A stretch of DNA of 64,000 bases from CAWUEZ02 sp963921355 (lineage in GTDB: Bacteria; Pseudomonadota; Alphaproteobacteria; Thalassobaculales; Thalassobaculaceae), in the NCBI GenBank assembly GCA_963921355.3, contig OZ001190.1, positions 682,001-746,000 on the forward strand, read 5' to 3'. Under the pieces are notes generated by a model. It saw only the letters and a program-made list of their open reading frames with translations. It made no database searches and was not told the origin of the DNA. The position numbers were made by a program, and so were the translations under genes. Shown here piece by piece: positions 1 through 8,790 of this stretch (position 1 is the first letter of the stretch; the number at the start of each line of letters is the position of its first letter).

Positions 1-567
1 ACGCGGGCCGAAGCTGGCGAAGTTGACCAGACGGTCGGGTGCATGGGTGATCAGGGCGCGCAGCTCCAGGGTCGCATCCCCAAGGCGCAACGGATCACCG
101 ACTGACAGACCGAGCCGGCGGGCCAGACTCTCTTCCGCTACCGCCCCAAACCGGCCGTCACGGTTGGCAAGGGCCGCTTCCAGGTCGAGATCGCGATCGA
201 GGATGACCTCGCCGACCAGGGGATAGGCGTCGTCGACACCCTTGAGCTCGACCAGCGACCGTTTCTCACCGTCGACGGTTCGCGCCATCGCGCGCATCGA
301 GACGATCGACGACAGTTCACCCGATGACTCGAAGTGCTCGATTTGCGCCGGCTGCGCCGGCCGATGCACGATTCGAAAAGCGGCGTCGCCGCCCAACAGG
401 CGCCGCGCATCGCCTTCCAGTCCCAACAGCATGGCCGACGATACGGAACCCACGGCCGCGATGGCCGCCACGCCGAGCGCGAGACAGGCGAGGAAGATGC
501 GGAACCCCTTCAACCCGGTTCGGAGTTCGCGGCGGGCCAGGCGAAGAGCCAGAGGGCCGGTGCGCAT
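1..567 (-). CDS. ABC transporter permease, YbbP/FtsX-like (partial, N-terminal part)
   Basis: Membrane subunit of an ABC exporter of the MacB/FtsX/YbbP type. It would pair with the ATPase encoded immediately upstream in its operon; the two genes are separated by 3 bases. Only the first 189 codons are in the window and the rest lies beyond the left edge. The N-terminus begins MRTGPLALRLARRELRTG, followed by one hydrophobic segment at about residues 22-48. A hydrophilic region after it fits the MacB periplasmic core domain, with sequence such as GDDAYPLVGEV-type loops. In E. coli ybbA, ybbP and tesA are neighbours in the same arrangement. The substrate is unknown. Confidence 0.8.
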   Translation of the reverse strand, partial: MRTGPLALRLARRELRTGLKGFRIFLACLALGVAAIAAVGSVSSAMLLGLEGDARRLLGGDAAFRIVHRPAQPAQIEHFESSGELSSIVSMRAMARTVDGEKRSLVELKGVDDAYPLVGEVILDRDLDLEAALANRDGRFGAVAEESLARRLGLSVGDPLRLGDATLELRALITHAPDRLVNFASFGPR

Positions 568-570
568 GGG

Positions 571-1320
571 CTACTCCGCCGCCTGATCGGCGGTCGGGCG
601 GGTCCGGGTATCGTCGACAATGCAGCCGTCGGCGATGCTCACGATCCGATCGCAACGACCGGCAAGACCCATATCATGGGTGATCAGCAGCAGAGTGGTT
701 CCTTCGTCGCGTGCCAGGCCGAACAGGAGCTCGATGATCTGCTCGCCGGTCTTGCCGTCGAGGTTCTCCGTCGGCTCGTCCGCCAGCAGCAGCTTGGGCT
801 TGGCCACGAAGGCACGGGCGATGGCGACCCTTTGCTGTTCGCCGCCGGACATCTGTTCGGGATAGTGATCGAGCCGGTGGTCCAGGCCGACCCGCTCCAA
901 CGCCTCGGCGGCAGCCTCAAAGGCGCCTCGGTACCCGGCCAGTTCGAGCGGAACAGCTACGTTCTCAAGCGCCGACATGGTCGGCACCAGACGGAAGGCC
1001 TGGAACACGATGCCGACCGCATCGCGCCGAAAGCGGGCGAGCGAGTCCTCGTCCAGACCGACCAGATCCCGGCCGGCCACAGTAACGCCGCCGGTGCTTG
1101 GGTTCTCCAGGCCGGCGGTGACCATCATCAGCGTCGACTTCCCGGCTCCCGAAGGACCGACCAGCCCGACCGTCTCGCCGGCGGCAACCGACAGATCAAT
1201 TCCACGCAGGACATTGACCTCGCCCGCCGCGCTTCTCAGGTTCAGGGTCACATCGGAAAGACGCACCATTGCGTCGGTGCCGCCCGGCCGGACCGACGGA
1301 TCAACTGAGAGCGAGGACAT
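571..1320 (-). CDS. ABC transporter ATP-binding protein, YbbA/LolD type
   Basis: ATPase subunit of 249 aa powering the exporter whose permease follows 3 bases downstream. Walker A is GPSGAGKST at residues 55-63, the signature is MSGGEQQRVAIARAF, Walker B is LLLADEPTENLD and the H-loop is LLLITHD. The LADEPTENLD motif is typical of the MacB/LolD/YbbA group. The ATG at 1320 is preceded by a GGAAGG ribosome site. A longer reading frame exists upstream, but it overlaps the divergent esterase gene and is not family-like. MVRLSDV at residue 18 is a possible alternative start. It diverges from the esterase gene with one base between the two starts. Confidence 0.93.
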   Translation of the reverse strand: MSSLSVDPSVRPGGTDAMVRLSDVTLNLRSAAGEVNVLRGIDLSVAAGETVGLVGPSGAGKSTLMMVTAGLENPSTGGVTVAGRDLVGLDEDSLARFRRDAVGIVFQAFRLVPTMSALENVAVPLELAGYRGAFEAAAEALERVGLDHRLDHYPEQMSGGEQQRVAIARAFVAKPKLLLADEPTENLDGKTGEQIIELLFGLARDEGTTLLLITHDMGLAGRCDRIVSIADGCIVDDTRTRPTADQAAE

Positions 1321-1321
1321 C

Positions 1322-2023
1322 GTGGCGCCTTCCAATGGTTTCCCGGACTCCGGCATACGCGCTCGATATGGGCGCTGCCGCGCAGCGATCAACGCCCTGG
1401 TTACGGCGATTGCGGTTTGCTGGATCATGCTGGCCGCCGCACTGGATGGCGCCCGCGCCGAACCTATCAGGATTCTCGGCTTCGGGGACTCGCTGATGGC
1501 CGGTTACGGATTGCCCGAGGCGGAATCGTTTCCGAGCCGAATTGAATCCGCCCTGCGCAGCCGCGGATACCACGTCCGCGTCGTCAATGCAGGGGTTTCC
1601 GGCGATACCACGGCGGGCGGCGCCGCCCGGATCGGCTGGTCTCTGGCCGAAGGACCCGACGCCGCCATCGTCGAACTCGGCGGCAATGACGGATTGCGGG
1701 GCATCTCGCCGGAGGACACCCGCCGGAATCTGGAGACCATCCTGAAAAGCCTGGCGGAACGCGACATCCCGGTCCTGTTCACCGGCATGTTCGCCCCGCC
1801 GAACATGGGTCGCGAGTACGGCAATGCCTTCAGGGAGGTGTTCGACGATCTCGCACAGGAGTACGAGGTCATCTACTACCCGTTCTTTCTCGAAGGCGTG
1901 GCGGCCGAGCCCGACCTGAACCAGCCCGACGGCATTCACCCCAACGCCCGCGGCGTGGACGAGATCGTGCGTCGGATCATGCCGGACCTGGAAAACCTGA
2001 TCGCCGAGGTGGGACGCGGCTGA
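1322..2023 (+). CDS. Arylesterase/thioesterase, GDSL (SGNH) family, TesA-like
   Basis: Periplasmic SGNH hydrolase of 233 aa that cleaves small esters or acyl thioesters. Block I is GFGDSLMAG with nucleophile Ser57, block III is ELGGNDGLRG, and the terminal PDGIHPNARG supplies Asp203 and His206. A Sec signal peptide is clear: basic residues, a hydrophobic core at about 21-41, and a likely cleavage after ALDGARA (residue 46). The GTG at 1322 is chosen because it gives a complete signal peptide; an ATG at 1427 would remove most of it. Divergence from the YbbA-type ATPase matches the tesA-ybbA arrangement of gammaproteobacteria. The start codon is the least certain part. Confidence 0.9.
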   Translation: MAPSNGFPDSGIRARYGRCRAAINALVTAIAVCWIMLAAALDGARAEPIRILGFGDSLMAGYGLPEAESFPSRIESALRSRGYHVRVVNAGVSGDTTAGGAARIGWSLAEGPDAAIVELGGNDGLRGISPEDTRRNLETILKSLAERDIPVLFTGMFAPPNMGREYGNAFREVFDDLAQEYEVIYYPFFLEGVAAEPDLNQPDGIHPNARGVDEIVRRIMPDLENLIAEVGRG

Positions 2024-2113
2024 GCCAGCCAAACGGCCGCCCGGGTTGCCGTCGCCCGGGGCCATAGGCTATCACCCGCCCTCTTGCCGTCGTAGTTCCC
2101 CGAGGAGATTCGC

Positions 2114-3157
2114 ATGCAATACCGACCGCTGGGCCGGACAGGCCTGGACGTGAGCCTCATCTGTCTCGGCACCATGACCTTCGGCGAGCAGAACACCGAG
2201 GCCGAGGGTCATGAACAGATGGACCTCGCGCTCGATCGGGGAATCAATTTCTTCGACACCGCCGAGATGTACTCCGTGCCGCCACGCGCGGAGACCTATG
2301 GGCGGACCGAGGAGATCATCGGCACCTGGTTCGCGGCGCGTGGGAACCGCGACAAGGTGATCCTGGCCACCAAGGCGGTCGGCCCGGGGGAACGGTTCAG
2401 GCATGTCCGCGACGGCAGCCCGCGGTTCGACCGGCGCAATCTGGTTCAGGCCGTCGAGGACAGTCTGCGCCGGCTGCAGACCGACTACATCGACCTGTAT
2501 CAGCTGCACTGGCCGGAGCGGTCGGTGAACTCCTTCGGTAAGCTCGGCTACGTACATCAGGACGACGAACAGGTTACACCGATCGAAGAGCAGCTGGACG
2601 TCCTGGCCGACCTCGTGAGCGCCGGCAAGATCCGGCATATCGGCCTGTCCAACGAGACGGCCTGGGGAATGATGGCCTTCGCCCAGGCCGCGAACGGCGG
2701 GGGACAGCCGCGCGTCGCCTCCGTACAGAACCCCTACAATCTTCTGAACCGGTCATTCGAAGTCGGTGCCGCCGAAGTCGCGATCCGCGAGGATATCGGT
2801 CTGCTCGCCTACTCGCCGCTGGCGGGCGGCTGGCTCACCGGGAAGTACGAAGGCGGAAACAAGCCGGCCGGCGCGCGGATGACCCTGTTTGCCGGCAACT
2901 TCGGACGATACACCAACCCGCCGGCCCAGCAGGCGACGTCCGAGTATGTCGCGATCGCCCGCGACCACGGGCTGGACCCGGCGCAGATGGCCCTCGCTTT
3001 CATCAACACCCAGCGGTTCCTGACGTCGAACATCATCGGCGCCACGACGTTGGAGCAGTTGAAAGCCAACATCGCCAGTCTGGAGGTGACTCTGTCGGAC
3101 GATGTGGTGGCGGCGATTGACTCGGTCCACGCCAGGATTTCGAATCCCGGACCCTGA
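2114..3157 (+). CDS. Aldo/keto reductase, Tas-like
   Basis: NADPH-dependent aldo/keto reductase of 347 aa, the length of E. coli Tas (346). It opens with MQYRPLGRTGLDVSLICLG, the usual AKR start. The catalytic tetrad can be placed: Asp and Tyr in FFDTAEMYS, Lys in ILATKAVG, His in LYQLHWPER. A GAGGAG ribosome site lies before the ATG. The physiological carbonyl substrate cannot be told from sequence. The ThpR-type gene starts 34 bases after its stop, so the two may be cotranscribed. Confidence 0.93.
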   Translation: MQYRPLGRTGLDVSLICLGTMTFGEQNTEAEGHEQMDLALDRGINFFDTAEMYSVPPRAETYGRTEEIIGTWFAARGNRDKVILATKAVGPGERFRHVRDGSPRFDRRNLVQAVEDSLRRLQTDYIDLYQLHWPERSVNSFGKLGYVHQDDEQVTPIEEQLDVLADLVSAGKIRHIGLSNETAWGMMAFAQAANGGGQPRVASVQNPYNLLNRSFEVGAAEVAIREDIGLLAYSPLAGGWLTGKYEGGNKPAGARMTLFAGNFGRYTNPPAQQATSEYVAIARDHGLDPAQMALAFINTQRFLTSNIIGATTLEQLKANIASLEVTLSDDVVAAIDSVHARISNPGP

Positions 3158-3191
3158 CTTCCATCTCGCTCAACCGCGCCGACCGCCATCC

Positions 3192-3776
3192 GTGTCCCGC
3201 CTCTTCATCGCGATCGACCTTCCCGAGGACACCAAGGACGCGCTCGGCGATCTGCAGTCCGGTCTGGCGGACGCGCGCTGGGTCGATATCGACAACCTGC
3301 ACCTGACCCTGCGGTTCGTGGGGGCGGCATCCAACGCCGAGACCGGTGACCTGATCGAAGCACTGGCGACGGTTTCGGGCCCGGCGGTTACCATCCGGTT
3401 TGACGGGTTCGGCCATTTCGAACGCAGAAACCGGCCCACATCCTTGTGGATCAGCGTCGCGCTCTCGCCGGCGCTCGGTGATCTGCAGCGCCGGATCGAG
3501 GCCGTCTGCCGGGCCGCCGGGTTTGCCCCCGAAACCCGCCGCTTCACCCCGCATGTCACCCTGGCCCGGTTCGGGGCGAACGGGAGCGCCGAGGCTGTCG
3601 GACGGTGGTTGGAGGCCGCGCCACGCCCCCAGTTGGCGCCATTCGAGGCCGGATCGGTGACGCTGTTCAACAGCCGGCTTTCCGCCGCGGGTCCGGATTA
3701 CGAGCCGGTGTTCGATGTGGCGCTCGACACGCTGCCGGATGTCGAGACCAGCGGTTGGCACGAGCCCGACGCCTGA
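3192..3776 (+). CDS. thpR: RNA 2',3'-cyclic phosphodiesterase (2'-5' RNA ligase family)
   Basis: Protein of 194 aa of the 2H phosphoesterase superfamily. Members hydrolyse 2',3'-cyclic phosphate ends of RNA and can ligate tRNA halves in vitro. The two catalytic H-x-T-x motifs are HLTL at residue 37 and HVTL at residue 121, with the usual spacing. The N-terminus RLFIAIDLPED is the family hallmark. The start is taken as GTG at 3192, because the longer frame upstream only reads into the end of the aldo/keto reductase gene. Confidence 0.92.
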   Translation: MSRLFIAIDLPEDTKDALGDLQSGLADARWVDIDNLHLTLRFVGAASNAETGDLIEALATVSGPAVTIRFDGFGHFERRNRPTSLWISVALSPALGDLQRRIEAVCRAAGFAPETRRFTPHVTLARFGANGSAEAVGRWLEAAPRPQLAPFEAGSVTLFNSRLSAAGPDYEPVFDVALDTLPDVETSGWHEPDA

Positions 3777-3900
3777 ACGGTCCGGAACGTCTCGTCTAAA
3801 CCCTCATTTTTTCAGAGGTTTGTGCTTCGGCCTGAATCCTTTCCAATCAGGTCGAACTTGCTCTATGTTGCGCCGCACACAAGACTGCTCCGGATCTGCG

Positions 3901-4662
3901 ATGACAGTTTCGCCCCTCGAAGACCTGGCGCCCGACTCGGCGATCGTGATCCTGACCGGTGCCGGAATCTCAAAGGAATCCGGTCTGGACACATTCCGTG
4001 ACGCCGACGGAATCTGGGCGCAGGTGCGGATCGAGGATGTCGCCACGCCGGAAGCGTTCTCGCGTGATCCGGCGCGGGTGCATGACTTCTACAACGCCCG
4101 GCGCGGCGGGCTCCTGAACCCCGCGGTTCAACCGAATGCCGCCCATGTCGCGCTGGCGAAGCTTGAACAGGCCTGGCCGGGGGACGTCCTGCTGGTCACC
4201 CAGAACATCGACGACCTGCACGAGCGCGCCGGCTCCAAGCGGCTGATTCACATGCACGGCGAGATGCTGAAGGCGCGCTGTACGCTGTGCGACGCCGTTA
4301 CGCCGTGGCGCCAGGACCTGTCGACCGAAACCGCCTGCCCATCCTGCGCGGGCAGCGGCGGGATGCGGCCGGATGTCGTCTGGTTCGGAGAGATGCCCTA
4401 CGAGATGGAGCGGATCTACGCCGCCCTCGCCCGTTGCGGGCTGTTTCTTTCGATCGGAACGTCCGGCAACGTTTACCCGGCGGCCGGCTTCGTCCAGGAA
4501 GCCCGTCAGGTCGCCGGCGCCCATACCATCGAGCTGAGCCTGGAACCGTCATCCGGGGTCAGCGGGTTCGACGAGGCGCGGCACGGACCGGCAACGGCCC
4601 TGGTGCCGGCCTTCGTCGATACGTTGCTGACCCGGGTCCGGGCGGACCGGCTTCAGGCGTAG
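3901..4662 (+). CDS. cobB: NAD-dependent protein deacylase, sirtuin (CobB type)
   Basis: Sir2-family enzyme of 253 aa that removes acyl groups from lysine using NAD and releases O-acyl-ADP-ribose. Motifs are GAGIS at about residue 20, TQNIDDLHERAG, and HMHGEM with the catalytic His. Two Cys-x2-Cys pairs (RCTLC and CPSC) bind the structural zinc. YNARR in the acyl-pocket region matches the Tyr-x-x-Arg signature of SIRT5/CobB-like (class III) sirtuins, which prefer succinyl or malonyl groups; that substrate preference is inference. The ATG at 3901 puts GAGIS at its usual place. Its end overlaps the convergent ACT-like gene by 10 bases. Confidence 0.92.
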   Translation: MTVSPLEDLAPDSAIVILTGAGISKESGLDTFRDADGIWAQVRIEDVATPEAFSRDPARVHDFYNARRGGLLNPAVQPNAAHVALAKLEQAWPGDVLLVTQNIDDLHERAGSKRLIHMHGEMLKARCTLCDAVTPWRQDLSTETACPSCAGSGGMRPDVVWFGEMPYEMERIYAALARCGLFLSIGTSGNVYPAAGFVQEARQVAGAHTIELSLEPSSGVSGFDEARHGPATALVPAFVDTLLTRVRADRLQA

Positions 4663-4982
4663 CTCTTCTCGCTGGTCAGCACGCTGAGTACCGGCACCAT
4701 CTGGCGCATCGCGTGGGCGATCAGGTCGGCCTTGGCCCGGTCCAGACCCTCGACCTGAAGATCGATCATCAGTTCATCCCGGCGGCGGCCGCCGAGATCG
4801 CTATGCCAGCGGCTGGGGATCAGTCCGCGCTTGGCGAACAGTTCGAGCACCCGGGGCATGACCGACGGATCCGCGGTCGCGGTGATCGAGAAACACGCCA
4901 CCAGCGGGCCCTGGGCAGCGGCGACGGAAACGGTAGTGGAAGACTTGAGACCCTGTTGCGGGGTCAGTGGCTCAGCGAGCAT
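4653..4982 (-). CDS. Small ACT-like domain protein
   Basis: Protein of 109 aa with a single predicted beta-alpha-beta-beta-alpha-beta unit. It includes a strand like GPLVACFSITATAD, a helix with PRVLELFAKRGLIP, and a second strand with DELMIDLQVEGLD. This pattern resembles free-standing ACT regulatory domains such as the acetolactate synthase small subunit. No catalytic domain is attached, and no amino acid biosynthesis gene is adjacent, so its partner is unknown. It converges on the sirtuin gene with a 10-base overlap. Confidence 0.7.
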   Translation of the reverse strand: MLAEPLTPQQGLKSSTTVSVAAAQGPLVACFSITATADPSVMPRVLELFAKRGLIPSRWHSDLGGRRRDELMIDLQVEGLDRAKADLIAHAMRQMVPVLSVLTSEKSYA

Positions 4983-5147
4983 GAGAGATCTCCAGCGATA
5001 TCGAACGGACGAACGTGCCTGTCCCGGCCCTCGACGAGGACCGGGCGGCTAATTCGCCGCGCGATGCGGAGTGCCCGCATGTGGAGTGCGTCTCTCATGG
5101 CGCCGACGCTGTGGGAGCGCCGGCGGCCTGTCAACCGTCGCGAAAGA

Positions 5148-5777
5148 TTATTGCGTGAGCCGCTCGAGAGCTTCGTTGAGTTGGGTCATGCGCTCGTGGT
5201 CCCCGAAGGCGCTGTCGGGGTGGTAGATCATCGCGAGGCGGCGCCAGCGTTGCCGGACGGCTGACCGATCGGCGATGGTTGTCGGTGGTAAGCCAAGCAC
5301 GAACAGCGCATCCCCACGGGTTTGAATGCCCTTGGCCAGGATCGGGGTTGCCAGATCGTCGATCAGCGACCTGAGGGTGGCGTTCTCCGCGCTGAGGTCG
5401 TCCCGCGCCTTCTCGACGGCGGCCTCGGCCTTGCGATCGGACGGCGTCACCACGGAGATTTCGGATTCCCCCGACTCCATCGACAATGCCAGCGCCAGGG
5501 CGCGCCGCAGTTCAGCGTGCCCATAGCCCGCGGGCAGGCGCATCTGCAAACGCGGTTTGCGCTTGAGAACGCGACCGCGCGACGCCCCCGAACGGAGCTC
5601 CACCCGTTCCCGATCCTGGGGCTCGGGCTCCCCCGGGTCGGGCAACCGTGCCAGAGTCTCTGCCGGCACCAGCAGAAGAACCGCCCGCGCGAGGTCGGCG
5701 GGGCTCGATTTGCGGCGCTCGGCGAGGTTCAGAACCTGATCTCGAAAGCGGCTCGAGCACGAGATGACGTAAGACAC
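5148..5777 (-). CDS. J-domain-containing protein (C-terminal DnaJ domain)
   Basis: Probable DnaK co-chaperone of about 209 aa. The last 60 residues form a J domain: a helix RQRWRRLAMIYHPDS with the essential HPD, then a short helix MTQLNEALERLTQ, preceded by LFVLGLPPTTIADRSAVR. The N-terminal part is basic and then has a coiled-coil-like stretch (VEKARDDLSAENATLRSLI). I chose the GTG at 5777, which has a GGGAC-type ribosome site; the frame stays open for 36 codons further upstream, so the N-terminus is uncertain. The intergenic region upstream holds a CtrA-type site. Confidence 0.7.
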   Translation of the reverse strand: MSYVISCSSRFRDQVLNLAERRKSSPADLARAVLLLVPAETLARLPDPGEPEPQDRERVELRSGASRGRVLKRKPRLQMRLPAGYGHAELRRALALALSMESGESEISVVTPSDRKAEAAVEKARDDLSAENATLRSLIDDLATPILAKGIQTRGDALFVLGLPPTTIADRSAVRQRWRRLAMIYHPDSAFGDHERMTQLNEALERLTQ

Positions 5778-5984
5778 GCCAACCGTCCCGGAACTCTTTT
5801 TTTGTGAATAATTAGCCCCAGGGCTAGTTCCTGCCGCGTCTGGCACACCGGCTCCATGTCGTGGGTTGGCGGGAAAGAAACACACTATCTAGTTTCAACG
5901 GCGCCATCCTAAGGCCCGAAATCAGGCGATGCAACCGCAATTGCGGTTTCATCGACCGAGAACATTCCGTTTGCTCATCGAATA

Positions 5985-6012
5985 TTAACAAAGGGTTAAG
6001 GGGAAGAGTTAA
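5985..6012. promoter_or_regulatory. CtrA-type binding site plus half site
   Basis: TTAACAAAGGGTTAA at 5985-5999 fits the alphaproteobacterial CtrA consensus TTAA-N7-TTAA exactly. A GTTAAC half site follows at 6008-6013. It lies in an unusually AT-rich stretch between the divergent J-domain gene (start 5777) and the acyl-CoA dehydrogenase gene (start 6102). It could therefore act on either gene. Binding is inferred from the motif alone. Confidence 0.55.
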
Positions 6013-6101
6013 CAAACACTCTGAATTTCTGGGGTTGTCCGGGTGGACGTTCGCGGAATTTGACACCATTTTGATGCAAACATCAGAAAACACAGAGCTC
6101 A

Positions 6102-7808
6102 TTGGGGAGAGCCATGGCTGCCGTGCCGCTCGAGAGCACTACTTCGCAGTACGACACCCTTGCGCTGGCGCGCGAGGCCGCGCAGGCCGCGGCGATCGTC
6201 GCGGACACCGCCCGCCTGCGCCTGACCGAGCGTGTCAGCCGAGACGGTCGGATCGATTCGACCCTCTTGGAGCGCGACCAGACCGCGGCCCACGGTGTCG
6301 CGTGGCTCGCCACGACGGTTGAAGCCCTGCGGCGCACCACCGATTGGGTCGAAGAGCTGGCGGCCGTGGGGCGAGCCGGCGAGACCGAGCACCTGATCCT
6401 CGGCGTCGTAGCCGGCGAATATCTCTCCCAGATGCTTGGCGGGCTGCCGATGGCGCAGACGGAAATCGCCCGGCCCCAGGACCTTGGGCTGGAGCCGGCC
6501 GACCTGGCGCCCCTGCGCTCAGAGGCCTGCGAGACGCTGATGCGGCGGGCCAACACGCCGGAGCGCAAGGCCGCCCTGGTCGACCGCCTGATCCTGGCAC
6601 TGGGATCGAACGATCCAGACGCGTTCGGCGATCACGGCCTCGACGAGACCCTGGTGATGGTCCGCGATCAGTTCCGGCGTTTCGCCGCCGACCGGGTCGA
6701 ACCCTTCGCCCACAGCTGGCATCTGGAAGACGCGCTGATCCCGATGGAGGTTGTCGAGGCGATGGCCGAACTCGGCACCTTCGGTCTGACCATTCCGGAA
6801 GCGTTCGGCGGGCTCGGCATGGGCAAGGAGGCGATGGTCGTGGTCTCCGAAACCCTCAGCCGGGCCTATATCGGCGTCGGGTCCCTCGGCACACGGTCCG
6901 AAATCGCCGCTGAGTTGATCCGGATCGGCGGCACCCCCGAACAGCAGCGCCGCTGGCTGCCGCGGATCGCGTCCGGCGAGATCCTGCCGACCGCCGTGTT
7001 CACCGAGCCCGCGATCGGCTCCGACCTGGCACACCTGAAGAGCCGGGCCGAGCGAACCGCCGGCGGCTGGCGGGTGACCGGATCGAAGACCTGGATCACC
7101 CACGCCGCCCGCACCGATCTGATGACCCTGCTGGTGCGGACCGATCCGGATGAACCCGGATATCGGGGCCTGAGCATGCTGCTGGCCGAGAAACCGCGTG
7201 GCACCGACAGCGATCCGTTTCCGGCTGCCGGCATGCGCGGCGGCGAGATCCCGGTGCTCGGGTATCGCGGCATGAAGGAGTACGAGATCGCCTTCGAGGG
7301 TTTCGACGTGCCGGAGGATGCGCTGTTGGGCGGCGAGACCGGCCAGGGCTTCAAACACCTGATGGCCACGTTTGAGAGTGCCCGCATCCAGACGGCGGCC
7401 CGGGCCATCGGCGTCGCCTAATCCGCCCTCGAGCTCGGTCTTCGTTACGCAACCGAAAGAGTGCAGTTCGGGGTCGAGCTCTCCCGGTTCCCGCGTGTCG
7501 CCAACAAGCTGGCCCGAATGGCGGCGGAGATCGCCGCCGCCCGGGCGCTGACCCTCCACGCGGCGCGGGAGAAGGACAGCGACCGGCGCTGCGACATCGA
7601 GGCGGGAATGGCGAAACTGCTGGCCGCCCGGGTGGCCTGGGCCTCGGCCGACGACAGCCTGCAGATCCACGGCGGAAACGGCTATGCGCTCGAATACCCG
7701 ATCAGCCGGGTGCTCTGCGACGCCCGCATCCTGAACATCTTCGAGGGGGCGGCGGAGATTCAAGCCGGCGTGATCGCCCGCGGCCTGATGACCGCCGGGC
7801 GGAACTGA
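6102..7808 (+). pseudogene. mcd: Acyl-CoA dehydrogenase, probable (2S)-methylsuccinyl-CoA dehydrogenase, interrupted by in-frame TAA
   Basis: A 568-codon reading frame for an FAD acyl-CoA dehydrogenase, broken by TAA at 7419-7421 (codon 440). Homology continues in the same frame after the stop (SALELGLRYATERVQFG), so one substitution, for example CAA to TAA, explains it. An N-terminal extension of about 180 residues before the dehydrogenase fold, and GSKTWITHAARTDLMTLL, are features I associate with methylsuccinyl-CoA dehydrogenase of the ethylmalonyl-CoA pathway. The catalytic Glu in NIFEGAAEIQ is codon 548, beyond the stop, so a truncated product should be inactive. GTG at 7461 could only restart a C-terminal piece. 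The exact substrate is moderately sure; the interruption is certain from the given bases. Confidence 0.8.
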
Positions 7809-7971
7809 TCCGATTCCGTTACGCGGCGCCAACTACGGATTGTTGCGGAATCCGCCGGGAACTGGCGTTCGGCACCCGGCGGCCCGGGAGACAGACCGTC
7901 AACGTCCTTGAAGTCCAGGCCCCTGGGGGGCTATCAGGGGCGCCACCGCGCCATCGAAGAAGAAGACGCCC

Positions 7972-8790
7972 GTGCCGGACATCCCCGCCGCGCCGGCCGA
8001 GACCTCCGAACCTCCCCTGCTGTCGGTCGTCGTCCCGGTCCTTAACGAGTCAGGCAATGTGGGTCCGCTGATCGACGAGATCCGCAGCGCCCTGGTGCCG
8101 GTCTGCCGATTTGAGATCGTGTTCGTCGACGACCGCTCCACCGATGGTACCGGTGACGCGATCCTGGCCAAACAGGGCGAGGGTGACGACCTGCGGGTGA
8201 TTCGGCATTCCCGCCGCGCCGGCCAGAGTGCGGCGCTGCGCAGCGGCGTTTCTGCCGCCGCGGGAAGCCTCATCGTAACTTTGGACGGCGACGGTCAGAA
8301 CGACCCGGCTGACATCCCCACCCTGCTCGACGCCTGGCACGCCGCGACGAAGACCGACGGGCGCGACCGGGCCGTGATGGTCACCGGGCATCGGGTGAAC
8401 CGGCGTGACACCTGGACCAAGCGCCAGGCCTCGCGGATCGCCAATGCCCTGCGGGGCTCGCTGCTGGGGGATGACAACCCCGACACAGGGTGCTCGTTGA
8501 AGCTCTACCAACGTACCCTGTTCCTGCGGCTGCCGTATTTCGACCACATGCATCGCTTCCTGCCGGCGCTGGCCAAGCGCGAGGGCGCGCAGGTGATCGT
8601 CGTCCCAGTCAACCATCGGCCCCGGCAGACCGGAACCTCGAAGTACCGCATCTTCGACCGGCTTGCGGTTGGCATTCCGGATCTCTTGGGTGTTATGTGG
8701 CTGATGCGCCGCGCGCACCGTGACCTGACGGTCGGCGAATTGACCGGGGGCGAACCGGCGCAGCGAACAGGAGCAGACGACGTATGCTAG
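7972..8790 (+). CDS. Glycosyltransferase family 2 (dolichol/polyprenyl-phosphate sugar transferase type)
   Basis: Enzyme of 272 aa that moves a sugar from a nucleotide donor, probably to a lipid-phosphate carrier. LSVVVPVLNESGNVGPLIDEI opens the GT-A fold; IVFVDDRSTDGT and TLDGDGQNDPADI provide the nucleotide and metal-binding acids. There is no C-terminal membrane domain, as in short DPM1-like enzymes. The start is GTG at 7972. Its stop overlaps the start of the LABN gene (ATGCTAG), which implies translational coupling. Homologues usually feed lipid A or membrane glycan modification. Confidence 0.88.
   Translation: MPDIPAAPAETSEPPLLSVVVPVLNESGNVGPLIDEIRSALVPVCRFEIVFVDDRSTDGTGDAILAKQGEGDDLRVIRHSRRAGQSAALRSGVSAAAGSLIVTLDGDGQNDPADIPTLLDAWHAATKTDGRDRAVMVTGHRVNRRDTWTKRQASRIANALRGSLLGDDNPDTGCSLKLYQRTLFLRLPYFDHMHRFLPALAKREGAQVIVVPVNHRPRQTGTSKYRIFDRLAVGIPDLLGVMWLMRRAHRDLTVGELTGGEPAQRTGADDVC

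Noticed and set aside
3798..3821. Hairpin with T-run between thpR and cobB
   Set aside because: The stem is interrupted and the T-run lies in the loop rather than after the stem, so it does not make a terminator.
7461..7808. The segment after the TAA as an independent short gene
   Set aside because: It is only the C-terminal helical part of an acyl-CoA dehydrogenase, in the same frame as the upstream part, and has no ribosome site of note.
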